A DNA stretch of 64,000 nt, taken from the NCBI GenBank assembly GCA_021780755.1, contig JAJXYF010000011.1, forward strand, positions 57,088-121,087, written 5' to 3'. Source of the DNA: Deltaproteobacteria bacterium (GTDB lineage Bacteria; Desulfobacterota; Binatia; Binatales; Binataceae). The notes under the pieces are model-generated. The model was not told the DNA's origin. It did not search any database and saw nothing but the letters and a program-made list of their open reading frames with translations. Each line of letters begins with the position of its first letter. Within the stretch, counting starts at the first letter, position 1. Below are positions 20,169-28,222 of this stretch, one piece after another. The position numbers and the translations under genes were made by a program.

Positions 20169-21080
20169 ATGAGCGCCGCATCGAGACTTCCCGACACCAT
20201 CGGTGTGGGTCCGCCGCGCACCGCCACCACCTGGCTCGACGTGGTTTTGCGCGGCCGCGTGGGGCTGCCGAGCGGCATCAAGGAAACCGATTTTTTTTCA
20301 TTCAACTACGATCTCGGTATCGAATGGTATCGATCGCATTTTCGTGATTGCGATCCGGGGCTGCCGGTGGTCGAGTTCAGTCCGGTTTATTTTGAATGGC
20401 CAGAGGTCCCCGAGCGCATCGCCACGCATATTCCGCGGTGCCAAATCCTGGTGACGCTGCGCGACCCGGTCGATCGAATTTATTCTCACTACCAGTTACT
20501 TAGACGCGAAGGGTGGGTCGGCGCGATCTCGTTCGAGCAGGCGCTGGCCAACCATGAGCGCTGGGCCGACCGGGCCGGGAACCTGCTCTCGAACAGCCGC
20601 TATGCTCAGCATCTCGGCCGCTGGCTGAAGGTGTTCGGGCAGCAGCGCACGCTGGTCATGATCCATGACGATCTTGAAGCGCGGCCGCAAGATTATCTGG
20701 ATCGGGTATGCGCATTCATCGGGATACCGTCGATCGATCTCGCTCGATCGCGGTATGCGAACGAGCGCGTCAATCGGATGACGCGGGCGCCGCGCAGTCC
20801 GCGGCTGGCGAAAAGCGCACGCCAACTGCGCGCGGCACTGGAGCGGCGGCGGATGCCGGCGGTGCGCACGATGCTCAAGCCATTGTTCGACTACTGTGCG
20901 GGCGGCGGGGAGCCGTTCGCACCGATGTTGCCCGCGACCGAGGTCGCATTGCGCGAGCGCTTGCGCCCTGAGATCGAGGCGCTGGAGGAGCTGATCGAGC
21001 GTGACCTTTCGGCGTGGAAAACCGTGCGCACGCAGCGGGTCAGCGGCGGGGTGCAGTCGCCCGGCAACGCGACTGACTAA
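20169..21080 (+). CDS. PAPS-dependent sulfotransferase (copy 2)
   Basis: 303 residues. Motifs parallel copy 1: IGVGPPRTATTWLDVVLRG (phosphosulfate site), IKETDFFSFNYDLGIEWY, ILVTLRDPVDRIYSHYQLL (3'-phosphate site) and LVMIHDDLEARPQDYL. The last about 60 residues end in ERLRPEIEALEELIERDLSAW, almost the same as copy 1. The start is ATG at 20169, just after the GT2 stop. The tandem-with-insert arrangement suggests duplication and divergence to different acceptor positions. Confidence 0.87.
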   Translation: MSAASRLPDTIGVGPPRTATTWLDVVLRGRVGLPSGIKETDFFSFNYDLGIEWYRSHFRDCDPGLPVVEFSPVYFEWPEVPERIATHIPRCQILVTLRDPVDRIYSHYQLLRREGWVGAISFEQALANHERWADRAGNLLSNSRYAQHLGRWLKVFGQQRTLVMIHDDLEARPQDYLDRVCAFIGIPSIDLARSRYANERVNRMTRAPRSPRLAKSARQLRAALERRRMPAVRTMLKPLFDYCAGGGEPFAPMLPATEVALRERLRPEIEALEELIERDLSAWKTVRTQRVSGGVQSPGNATD

Positions 21081-21098
21081 TCGGCATTCAATAGCTGT

Positions 21099-21827
21099 TC
21101 AACCGCGGCGGCTGGCGAAGAGCACGCCCGCGCCGTAGGTGACCGCGGCGGCGGCGATGCCAATCGCCATGCTCTCGAGTCCGCTGCGCCACCAGGAGCG
21201 CGTCGTGATCAGGGTCTTGGCCGCGCCGACCCCGAAGAGCACGCCGACCGTCGCGAGCGCGGAAATCAGGATTCCAAGCGGCGGCGCGGCGAACAGATAC
21301 GGCAGCACCGGCACCATCGCACCGGCCAGGTAGGAAATTCCGACCGTGAATCCCGACCGCCGCGGTGACTCGCCGATATCGTCGCCGAAGCCGAGTTCCT
21401 CGCGCATCATCACGTTGGCCCAGCGGGCCGGTTCGGCCGTGATATGGCTGACGATCTGGTCCAGCAGTGCGCCGCTAAACCCCTTCTTGCGGTATATCGA
21501 CGAGACTTCGTCGCGCTCGCGTTCGGGCCACCGCGCGATCTCGTTGCGCTCGCGCTGAATTTCGCTCTGGTAGAATTCATACTGCGCGCGCGCCGACGCA
21601 TAAGCCGCGAGGCCCATCGCGACCGCTCCGCCGAGCATCTCCGAAAGCCCCGCCATGATCACGACGGTCTGAAGGCTGAACGCGCCCGCCACCCCAGAGG
21701 TCACGGCGAACGAAGCGACCAGGCCGTCGTTCAGCCCGAGCATCACGTCGCGCACGCTGGGTCCGCCGACCGCATGAATCTGCTCGGTGTGATGGTCGTA
21801 CTCACGCTTGAGAACTGTCAGCGCCAT
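21099..21827 (-). CDS. VIT1/CCC1-family transporter
   Basis: 242 residues with five likely membrane helices. The N-terminal SVRDVMLGLNDGLVASFAV and the next helix with AGLSEMLGGAVAMGLAAYAS are the family signature. A cytosolic helical insert carries many acidic residues (QSEIQRERNEIARWPERERD), as in the metal-binding domain of VIT1. Homologues export iron or manganese from the cytoplasm or into vacuoles. It stands convergent to the sulfotransferase and upstream of the kinase-like gene on the same strand. Confidence 0.87.
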   Translation of the reverse strand: MALTVLKREYDHHTEQIHAVGGPSVRDVMLGLNDGLVASFAVTSGVAGAFSLQTVVIMAGLSEMLGGAVAMGLAAYASARAQYEFYQSEIQRERNEIARWPERERDEVSSIYRKKGFSGALLDQIVSHITAEPARWANVMMREELGFGDDIGESPRRSGFTVGISYLAGAMVPVLPYLFAAPPLGILISALATVGVLFGVGAAKTLITTRSWWRSGLESMAIGIAAAAVTYGAGVLFASRRG

Positions 21828-21853
21828 GAATGCCTGCCTTGAGATCGATCAGA

Positions 21854-22708
21854 TTATTGGCGCGCCGCGCGCGCCTGCGTTGGGCTTGCCGACGCGGTCG
21901 TCTCGTCGCGCGCCGTGGGCGGCTTGGCGGTAGCGGCCGTCGTCCGATGAACGTGCGCACGCCGCTGCGCCCGCGCATGCAGCGCGAAATACCGGGTCAG
22001 CAGGCGCCCCGCGTCGTCATGTTCGGGCCGGCTGCCGAGATAATTGTAGAGGAAGCGGAGTCGTTGCGTACGGGGAAGAAAGCGCCCGATGGTGCGATCG
22101 AGATGCACCAGGTTGAGCATCCGGCGGCGCATCGAGACCACGCGCGCACGGCGAAAATCCTCGAGATCGACGAAATGAATTTTCCATTGAGCGCCGTCGC
22201 CACCGGTTACCATCAGGTTGGTCTCCTGAAGGTCGAGCGTGTAAACCCCGGCTTCGTGGAGGCGGCGAATTTCGCGAGCGACGGCGCCCAGCACCGCGCA
22301 TCGATGGTGAAATCTGCGCCGGCCGCCCGCCAGCACGACCTGGCTCATGACGCGAGCGCCGTCGAGCGATTCGCTGATCACGTAGCTCGCGCGAACCGCA
22401 CCCATCGAACGGGCTTCGGCGGCGGCCAACGGTTCGGGACGGGCGAACCCGGCCGCCTGCAAAATTGCGGCGCCACGGATGACGCGTCGCGCGCGCGAAC
22501 CCCAGAGCCTGCGAACCCAGCCCTTGAGCCATGCACCCTCGTCCACCCGCTTGATAAAGACGGTCGCGCCGTCCACGTCGAGGAATCCGGCTACGGTTCT
22601 TACCGACCGCTTGAGCGGCCGAAAGTCAGGCCCATTGACCAGTTGGCTGGCCTGTGCGACGGCCGCAGCCCATGCGGGAGTCCGCGCAGTAAGGATATGC
22701 ATGCGCAT
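21854..22708 (-). CDS. LPS core kinase-like protein (Kdo/WaaP/InaA family)
   Basis: 284 residues with a bacterial protein-kinase-like fold. FLDVDGATVFIKRVD holds the likely ATP-site lysine; the catalytic loop is GVYTLDLQETNLMV (DLxxxN) and the metal motif is VDLEDF, as in Kdo kinase/WaaP-type lipopolysaccharide kinases. The C-terminal about 40 residues are low-complexity Ala/Thr/Arg. It would phosphorylate an LPS core sugar, fitting the surface-glycan genes just upstream. The assignment rests on motif layout, not on overall similarity. Confidence 0.72.
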   Translation of the reverse strand: MRMHILTARTPAWAAAVAQASQLVNGPDFRPLKRSVRTVAGFLDVDGATVFIKRVDEGAWLKGWVRRLWGSRARRVIRGAAILQAAGFARPEPLAAAEARSMGAVRASYVISESLDGARVMSQVVLAGGRRRFHHRCAVLGAVAREIRRLHEAGVYTLDLQETNLMVTGGDGAQWKIHFVDLEDFRRARVVSMRRRMLNLVHLDRTIGRFLPRTQRLRFLYNYLGSRPEHDDAGRLLTRYFALHARAQRRAHVHRTTAATAKPPTARDETTASASPTQARAARQ

Positions 22709-22803
22709 CGCGCGTCCAGCCTACCCGATTCGGCTGGATGACGCATGTTCGGCGCGCGCCTCCCGCCGTTATCGAGCCACCAGCCCGATTAGGTGCCCCA
22801 GCC

Positions 22804-23232
22804 TCAGCGGCCCAAGGCGTGGCGAACTGCGTTCAAAATGTACACAAAGTCGCGTGGGGAGGGCACCTCACCCATTAGTGCGATGGTGGACAGCAGATCC
22901 ATTTCATCCGACGTTATATTATGGGCGCGCCGGATGCGCTCATCCTTGCGGAATTCCTCCCAGGCCGGCTTCTTGCTTTCGGTCGCGTTCGGTTTCAGCA
23001 ACTCCACGGCTCGCGGGTTGGCCAGAAAGAACAACTCGCGGCGGTCGAGTCCAAGGACTTCAGCCAAGCGGCTCAAGACCTTGTCCGACGGATGTCGTTT
23101 GCTTGATTCCAAATGCCCGACGTAGGGTGTCGAGGTTTTGATTCGACGCGCAATTTCCTGCTGCGTCAGGTCCAATTGCCGACGTCGGTCGCGGATCACC
23201 TGTCCAAAGGTGCGGTCTTTTCGTTTTGCCAT
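22804..23232 (-). CDS. XRE-family HTH transcriptional regulator
   Basis: 142 residues from the ATG at 23232, which has GAGAGTGAG just upstream; the longer frame to 23274 is less likely. The Cro/CI helix-turn-helix spans about residues 9-65 (FGQVIRDRRRQLDLTQQEIA, then TSTPYVGHLESSKRHPS). The rest is a helical segment without a known effector domain. An inverted repeat at 23349-23371 upstream could be its own operator. No toxin gene sits next to it. Confidence 0.85.
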   Translation of the reverse strand: MAKRKDRTFGQVIRDRRRQLDLTQQEIARRIKTSTPYVGHLESSKRHPSDKVLSRLAEVLGLDRRELFFLANPRAVELLKPNATESKKPAWEEFRKDERIRRAHNITSDEMDLLSTIALMGEVPSPRDFVYILNAVRHALGR

Positions 23233-23274
23233 CTCACTCTCGACCAAGCGGAGTACAATATTCGAGGCCGCCAA

Positions 23275-23623
23275 GTTTCACCGCGAGCGTGCACTGACGA
23301 ACCGTCAAAACTGCCCTGCGAGCCCAGTCCAATGATATTTTGAGGTTATCTGTGGACAGAAAACCCACAGAAACTGCGACGCCTCCCCCCGAAATTCTCG
23401 TCCCCGAACCTGCACAGTTAGGCAAACATGCGCTACTTAATGCACTTAAAAATCGTAAAACCGACTAATGGCCGACTTTGTGCTATCTCCATTAAGCCTG
23501 ACGCAAACTGCCACCGCAAGTAGTACCCTGAGGATTGTAAAACGCCCAATACTTACCAAGCGTTTGTTAGGTTAGCGGCGGGACTCTCTGTTTTCACGGT
23601 TAATCAATCCCGTGAATCCAGTT
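23275..23623. promoter_or_regulatory. intergenic region with candidate operator
   Basis: This 349-bp stretch upstream of the XRE gene is more AT-rich than its neighbours. It holds an inverted repeat TCTGTGG (23349-23355) / CCACAGA (23365-23371), which is a plausible autoregulatory operator. No convincing gene or RNA was seen in the remainder. Confidence 0.4.
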
Positions 23624-23977
23624 TCAATTACCATATGGATTGCGTCCGTTGTTCATGTAGATCGAAAAATCCTCGACGCCATCGATTGCCCGCGGCGGAC
23701 TCTTGAAGTCGCGCGTCGCACCGGCCCCCAGCCCGTCGAGCGTCAGCGTATCCTGCCCGACTGAATGTCCATTCTTGTCGTAGTAGTGCACTTCGAGTTC
23801 AATCGCACGGGGACGATCTGCGGTATTGCGCACCTGGCCCGCGACATCCACCAGATTGCCGTTGTGTTCGAGGCGACTGCTTACGACCTTGATCGGCTCT
23901 ACGTAAAGTAGCGAATAGAAAACGAAACCGGCGAAAGCGATCCCCGCCGCGAGCATTATCCACCCGCCCTTGCGCAT
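23624..23977 (-). CDS. membrane-anchored FxLYD-type domain protein
   Basis: 117 residues: one N-terminal membrane anchor (IMLAAGIAFAGFVFYSLLYV) followed by an extracytoplasmic beta-sandwich. The VDVAGQVRNTADRPRAIELE segment followed by VHYYDKNGHSVGQDT is the FxLYD pattern (gain of a conserved strand plus a 'D/N-x-x-G' turn). Such domains occur in secreted or membrane proteins of unknown role. It is alone between the XRE regulator and the acyl-CoA dehydrogenase. Confidence 0.7.
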   Translation of the reverse strand: MRKGGWIMLAAGIAFAGFVFYSLLYVEPIKVVSSRLEHNGNLVDVAGQVRNTADRPRAIELEVHYYDKNGHSVGQDTLTLDGLGAGATRDFKSPPRAIDGVEDFSIYMNNGRNPYGN

Positions 23978-24052
23978 CTAATTCATAGATCCTGTATGGC
24001 CAGACGTTTTCGTGTGCCGAAAGTTACGGTTCGCGCCGCACGTTTGTTTAAC

Positions 24053-25216
24053 TCAATAGGATCGCGGCAGCATGAGCACGTGCTCGCTGATCGAATTGAG
24101 CACCATTTCCTGCGATACCGGCGCGATTTTCAGCAGTCGGCATTCGCGAAAGTAGCGCTCCACGTCGTATTCCTGCATGTAGCCGTAACCGCCGAGCGTT
24201 TGCACGGCCCGATCGCAGGCCTCGAAACCGGCGTCGGCGGCACGCAGCTTCGCGATATTCGACTCGGCCCCGCACGGCTTGCGATTATCGAACAGCCACG
24301 CCGCCTTCATCATCATAAGCTCGGCCGCCTCGAGCTTCGAGTAAGCGTCGGCGAGCGGATGGGCGATGGCCTGGTTCTGGCCGATCGGACGTCCGAACAC
24401 GATTCGATCCTTGGCGTAGCGCACCGCCTTGTCGATCGCCGCGCGCCCCATCCCGATGCCTTCCGACGCAATCAGAATCCGCTCCGGGTTGAGGCCGTCG
24501 AGCAGCGTGACGAAGCCGCGACCCTCCTCGCCGATAATGTCGGCGGCCGAGACCTTCAGGTTGTCGATAAACAGCATGTTGGTATCGACCGCGTGGCGTC
24601 CGAGCTTGTGCAGCTCGCGCACCTCGACCGCATTGCGATCGAGATCGGCAAAGAACAGCGTCATGCCGTCGGTCTTTTTGGTGACCTGCTCGATCGGCGT
24701 CGTGCGCGTCAGCAGGAGCATCTTTTTGGCTTCCTGCGCCTTGGTGATGAAAACCTTGCGCCCGTTGATGATGTAGTTGTCGCCCTCGCGCCGCGCGAAG
24801 GTTTTGATATGCGTGATGTCATTGCCGGCGTCCGGCTCGGTCACCGCAAACGACATGTGCAGCTCACCGCTGATCACGCGCGGGAGCCAGCGGCGCTTCA
24901 TCTCCTCGGTGCCGTGGCGAATCAGCGGGGTGAGGCCGAAGATGCCCAGGTGGATTGCGCTGGCGGCGTTCATCGCGCCCGCGTAGGCGACCTCGCGCAT
25001 GATCAGCGCCGCCTCCGTGATGCCGAGGCCGCTGCCGCCGTACTGCTCGGGAATCGCGATACCGAGATAACCGGCCGCCGCAATCGCCTGGTAGAACTCA
25101 TGAGGAAAGTCTCCGCTCGAATCCTTGCCGCGCCAGTACTCGTCGGGGAACCGTTGGCACAGGGCGCGCACTCCGGCGACTATTTCCTTCTGTGAATCGG
25201 TGAGTTCAAAATCCAT
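24053..25216 (-). CDS. acyl-CoA dehydrogenase
   Basis: 387 residues, normal family length. FAD-dependent alpha,beta-desaturation of an acyl-CoA. Conserved motifs: YLGIAIPEQYGGSGLGI near the N end, MSFAVTEPDAGNDI (FAD-contact region), GRPIGQNQAIAHPLAD (helix over the FAD) and LGGYGYMQEYDVERYFREC at the C end. Chain length or branched-chain specificity cannot be fixed. It lies alone on the minus strand with a 514-bp gap to glnA. Confidence 0.93.
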   Translation of the reverse strand: MDFELTDSQKEIVAGVRALCQRFPDEYWRGKDSSGDFPHEFYQAIAAAGYLGIAIPEQYGGSGLGITEAALIMREVAYAGAMNAASAIHLGIFGLTPLIRHGTEEMKRRWLPRVISGELHMSFAVTEPDAGNDITHIKTFARREGDNYIINGRKVFITKAQEAKKMLLLTRTTPIEQVTKKTDGMTLFFADLDRNAVEVRELHKLGRHAVDTNMLFIDNLKVSAADIIGEEGRGFVTLLDGLNPERILIASEGIGMGRAAIDKAVRYAKDRIVFGRPIGQNQAIAHPLADAYSKLEAAELMMMKAAWLFDNRKPCGAESNIAKLRAADAGFEACDRAVQTLGGYGYMQEYDVERYFRECRLLKIAPVSQEMVLNSISEHVLMLPRSY

Positions 25217-25730
25217 TTGGCCTTCTCCCGGCTGCCTGCCGCCGCGGGTGCGGCCGCAAATATCTATTTATTGCAGATTAACCCGCGTCCCCGGCACTTC
25301 CAAGCGTAAAGCACCTCGTGCGCCGCGCAATCCGCTCTCAAGTCGCGCGAAGACCTCGCGATCCCGGCGGGCATCTATTTTGCTCATTCCCATATCGTTG
25401 ATCGAGATCGATCGCTCGGCACGGCTCGTCGCATGCGGCGAGGACCATGATCGCGTTGCATTTTGGACGAGACGGCGCAGACTGGTGAAGAGTGACCGAG
25501 GTCGCGGATGCTCGCGATTTAGGCAGCGGATGCCCCGCGGACGGGCGTTGCGTCGCGGTTGATTTCGTGAAAAATGGGATGGTTGTCACCGCCCCCTCCG
25601 TGACGCCGACCGTTGTTCGTCGCGGTTCGCTCGCCGGAGATCGGTGCCATACCAATTCAAGTGCCGCACAGGCACCAAACGAATCCAAGGGTCTGCCGCC
25701 CCGTAAGCGGCCGGGAGGATGACGAGTCAC
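25217..25730. other. glnA upstream intergenic region
   Basis: This gap of about 510 bp separates the divergent acyl-CoA dehydrogenase and glutamine synthetase genes. I looked for a sigma-54 (GG-N10-GC) element; one near-match at about 25416-25430 has 11 bases between the dinucleotides and is not convincing. No coding region or stable hairpin is evident. Confidence 0.4.
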
Positions 25731-27158
25731 ATGACTCCGAAACAAGTTCTTCAATTGATCAAGGACAAGGGCGTCGTAATGGTCGATATCAAGTTTATCG
25801 ACCTGCTTGGAACCTGGCAGCATTTCTCTGCCCCGGTCTCCGAGTTTAAGGATGAAGCGCCCTTCGACGAGGGCCTTGGCTTCGACGGGTCGTCGATTCG
25901 CGGATGGCAGGCGATCGACAACAGCGACATGCTGGTGATTCCCGATCCTGACACCGCCGTGCTCGATCCATTTACCAAGGAGCCCACGCTCTCGATCATC
26001 TGCACGGTGCAGGATCCGATCACGCGGGCCGATTATTCGCGCGACCCGCGCAACGTCGCCCGCAAGGCCGAGGCCTACCTCAAATCGACCGGCGTCGGCG
26101 ACGTCGCCTACTTCGGTCCCGAGCCCGAGTTCTTCATCTTTGATTCGGTGCGCTTCGATACCAACCAGCACTCGAGCTACCACTTCATCGAATCGAACGA
26201 GGGCAACTGGAACAGCGGCAAAGAGAACGCCATCAAGGGCGGCCTGAATCTCGGCTACAAGGTCAAGAACAAGGAAGGCTACTTCCCGGTCCCGCCGACC
26301 GACAGCCTCCAGGACATCCGCACCGAGATGGTGCTCGAGATGGAGCGCGTCGGCATCCGCGTCGAGAAGCAGCATCACGAGGTCGCGACCGCGGGCCAGG
26401 CCGAAATCGACATGCGCTTTCAGTCGCTGGTCAAGATGGGCGACTGGCTGACCTGGTACAAGTACATCGTCAAGAATGTCGCGGCGCGCCACGGCATGAC
26501 GGCGACCTTTATGCCCAAGCCGATCTTCGGCGATAACGGCACCGGCATGCACACCCATCAGAGCATCTGGAAGGGCGAGACCCCGCTGTTCGCGGGCAAC
26601 GGCTACGCCGGCATGTCCGAACTCGCGATGCATTACATCGCTGGCATCCTGCACCACGCGCCCTCGATCGCGGCGTTCACCAATCCCGGCACCAATTCGT
26701 ATCGCCGGCTGGTTCCCGGCTTCGAGGCACCGATTAACCTCGCCTACTCGAGCCGCAATCGCTCGGCCTCCGTGCGTATTCCGATGTACTCACCGTCGCC
26801 CAAAGCCAAGCGAATCGAAGTGCGCTTCCCTGACCCGACCTGCAACCCGTACCTCGCCTTCTCCGCGATGTTGCTTGCCGGTCTCGACGGTATCCAGCGC
26901 CGACTCGACCCCGGTCAGCCGCTCGACAAGGACATCTATGCGCTCTCGCCGGCCGAACTGGCCGAGGTGCCGAGCATGCCCGCGTCGCTCGAGGAGTCGC
27001 TTGCCAACCTGAAGCGCGACCACGAGTACCTGCTCAAGGGTGACGTCTTTACCGAGGACCTCATCGAGACCTGGATCGACTACAAGATGGCGAAGGAGGT
27101 CAGCGCGATTCGCCTGCGGCCGCATCCGTACGAATTCGCGCTCTACTACGACGCCTGA
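25731..27158 (+). CDS. glnA: type I glutamine synthetase
   Basis: 475 residues from the ATG at 25731, chosen because GGGAGG lies 12 bases upstream; the ATG at 25719 directly abuts that site. Makes glutamine from glutamate, ammonia and ATP. Signatures: [10 protein letters not shown] near residue 50, [12 protein letters not shown] (metal-binding Glu), [12 protein letters not shown] (ammonia-site loop) and [10 protein letters not shown] (ATP/metal region). The Tyr in [11 protein letters not shown] is at the likely adenylylation position, as in GS-I beta. The last residues ALYYDA are the usual GS end. Confidence 0.96.
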   Translation: MTPKQVLQLIKDKGVVMVDIKFIDLLGTWQHFSAPVSEFKDEAPFDEGLGFDGSSIRGWQAIDNSDMLVIPDPDTAVLDPFTKEPTLSIICTVQDPITRADYSRDPRNVARKAEAYLKSTGVGDVAYFGPEPEFFIFDSVRFDTNQHSSYHFIESNEGNWNSGKENAIKGGLNLGYKVKNKEGYFPVPPTDSLQDIRTEMVLEMERVGIRVEKQHHEVATAGQAEIDMRFQSLVKMGDWLTWYKYIVKNVAARHGMTATFMPKPIFGDNGTGMHTHQSIWKGETPLFAGNGYAGMSELAMHYIAGILHHAPSIAAFTNPGTNSYRRLVPGFEAPINLAYSSRNRSASVRIPMYSPSPKAKRIEVRFPDPTCNPYLAFSAMLLAGLDGIQRRLDPGQPLDKDIYALSPAELAEVPSMPASLEESLANLKRDHEYLLKGDVFTEDLIETWIDYKMAKEVSAIRLRPHPYEFALYYDA

Positions 27159-27193
27159 TTGATCGTAAGCGGGATATCGAACTGAAATGAGTG

Positions 27194-27221
27194 ACGGCGG
27201 TGGGAGCGATCCCGCCGCCGT
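27194..27221 (+). terminator. hairpin downstream of glnA
   Basis: ACGGCGG (27194-27200) pairs with CCGCCGT (27215-27221), with inner GGGA/TCCC. It lies 35 bases after the glnA stop and is followed by a moderately T-rich stretch. It fits an intrinsic terminator, though the U-tract is weak. Confidence 0.6.
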
Positions 27222-27593
27222 TCGCTTATCTAGATTTGTTCTGTGGAGAACCGGCAAAATTCCACGCCCGCCCGCCAGATGATGGCGGGAATTCGACAGT
27301 AAATCCGGCCGCCTCGCATTTCGCAAAAGCTTAATCGCAAAATCCTCGGGCCGATCCGCCGTGCGACCGGCCGATTGATCGGCGATTGGGTCAGCCCGAT
27401 CCAACGGAATCTCGCAAAAACCCTGATATTTGGCGTTATCGCGCGGCCCGACGATTATTTCTGCCGCCGGGCACTGGCGGACCTTCGATGGCACGATCTT
27501 CGCTACTCCAACTCGGCAGGCTTAATTGAATTCGAGCGGCGTACGGATCGCCTTGGACCGACGCCAGCTCGATCGCTTCCAATGAGGTTTCAG
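27222..27593. other. gene-free stretch with a second hairpin
   Basis: No coding frame with good support. A perfect 7-bp hairpin CCCGCCA-GATGA-TGGCGGG lies at 27271-27289. The remainder is probably leader for the small secreted protein that starts at 27594. Confidence 0.4.
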
Positions 27594-27944
27594 ATGAAGG
27601 TTGCGAAACACTCCGTCGCGGTCGTCGCGGCGCTCTCGCTCGCCGGTGCGATGGCGCTTCCGGCGGCGGCCTCCGCCACCCCCATCACGCAGGTTGACGC
27701 GATCAATGCGGCGTTCGTCCCCACTCGTGAAGAGGTGCAGGCCGAATTGGACACACTCGATCAGCGCCTCGAGGCCGGCCGCAAGGCTTCCTTCTACAGC
27801 GCCAAGGCGTCGAGCGAATATCTCGAAGCCAAGCGCTACTTCGAGTACGGCCTTTATGACGAGGCGCTCGCCCACGCCCGCAACGGCGAAAGCGCGTTGC
27901 CGTCGATTCCCAACTGGACCAATCCTGCTACCGCCTCGCGTTAA
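27594..27944 (+). CDS. small secreted protein of unknown function
   Basis: 116 residues; ATG 27594 is preferred because GAGG lies 6 bases upstream (27582 is also in frame). The N terminus is a Sec signal peptide (KHSVAVVAALSLAGAMALPA, cleavage after ASA). The mature part is helical and acidic, with QAELDTLDQRLEAGRKAS and SEYLEAKRYFEYGLYDEALA, which looks like a single TPR-type helical pair. No family is recognised. It is probably periplasmic and faces the mscS gene downstream. Confidence 0.72.
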   Translation: MKVAKHSVAVVAALSLAGAMALPAAASATPITQVDAINAAFVPTREEVQAELDTLDQRLEAGRKASFYSAKASSEYLEAKRYFEYGLYDEALAHARNGESALPSIPNWTNPATASR

Positions 27945-28222
27945 TTCTCCGCGGCGCGAGGGCGCCAGTTCCCGGCGTCCTCGCGCTACCCCGGAGGCAG
28001 GCAGCCTCCCCACTGCCTGCCTCCTTCTCTTTCTCCGAGCGCGATAACGGCCATATTTTTCCAGTCGCACTCCCCCATTTAATCGCTTCATAATCGCGAT
28101 TCGCGCCCCGCGCGGTCCTCTTCTCGAGCTGCGATACCAATCGAAGCGACGCACGTCAGATGATAGTCTGATTTCGCCGCGATCGGGCCGCCGGTGCCGT
28201 GCGCCCATCCGATTTCGATTTG

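Noticed and set aside
25416..25430. Sigma-54-like element upstream of glnA
   Set aside because: Spacing between the GG and GC is 11 rather than 10 bases and the flanking bases differ from consensus.
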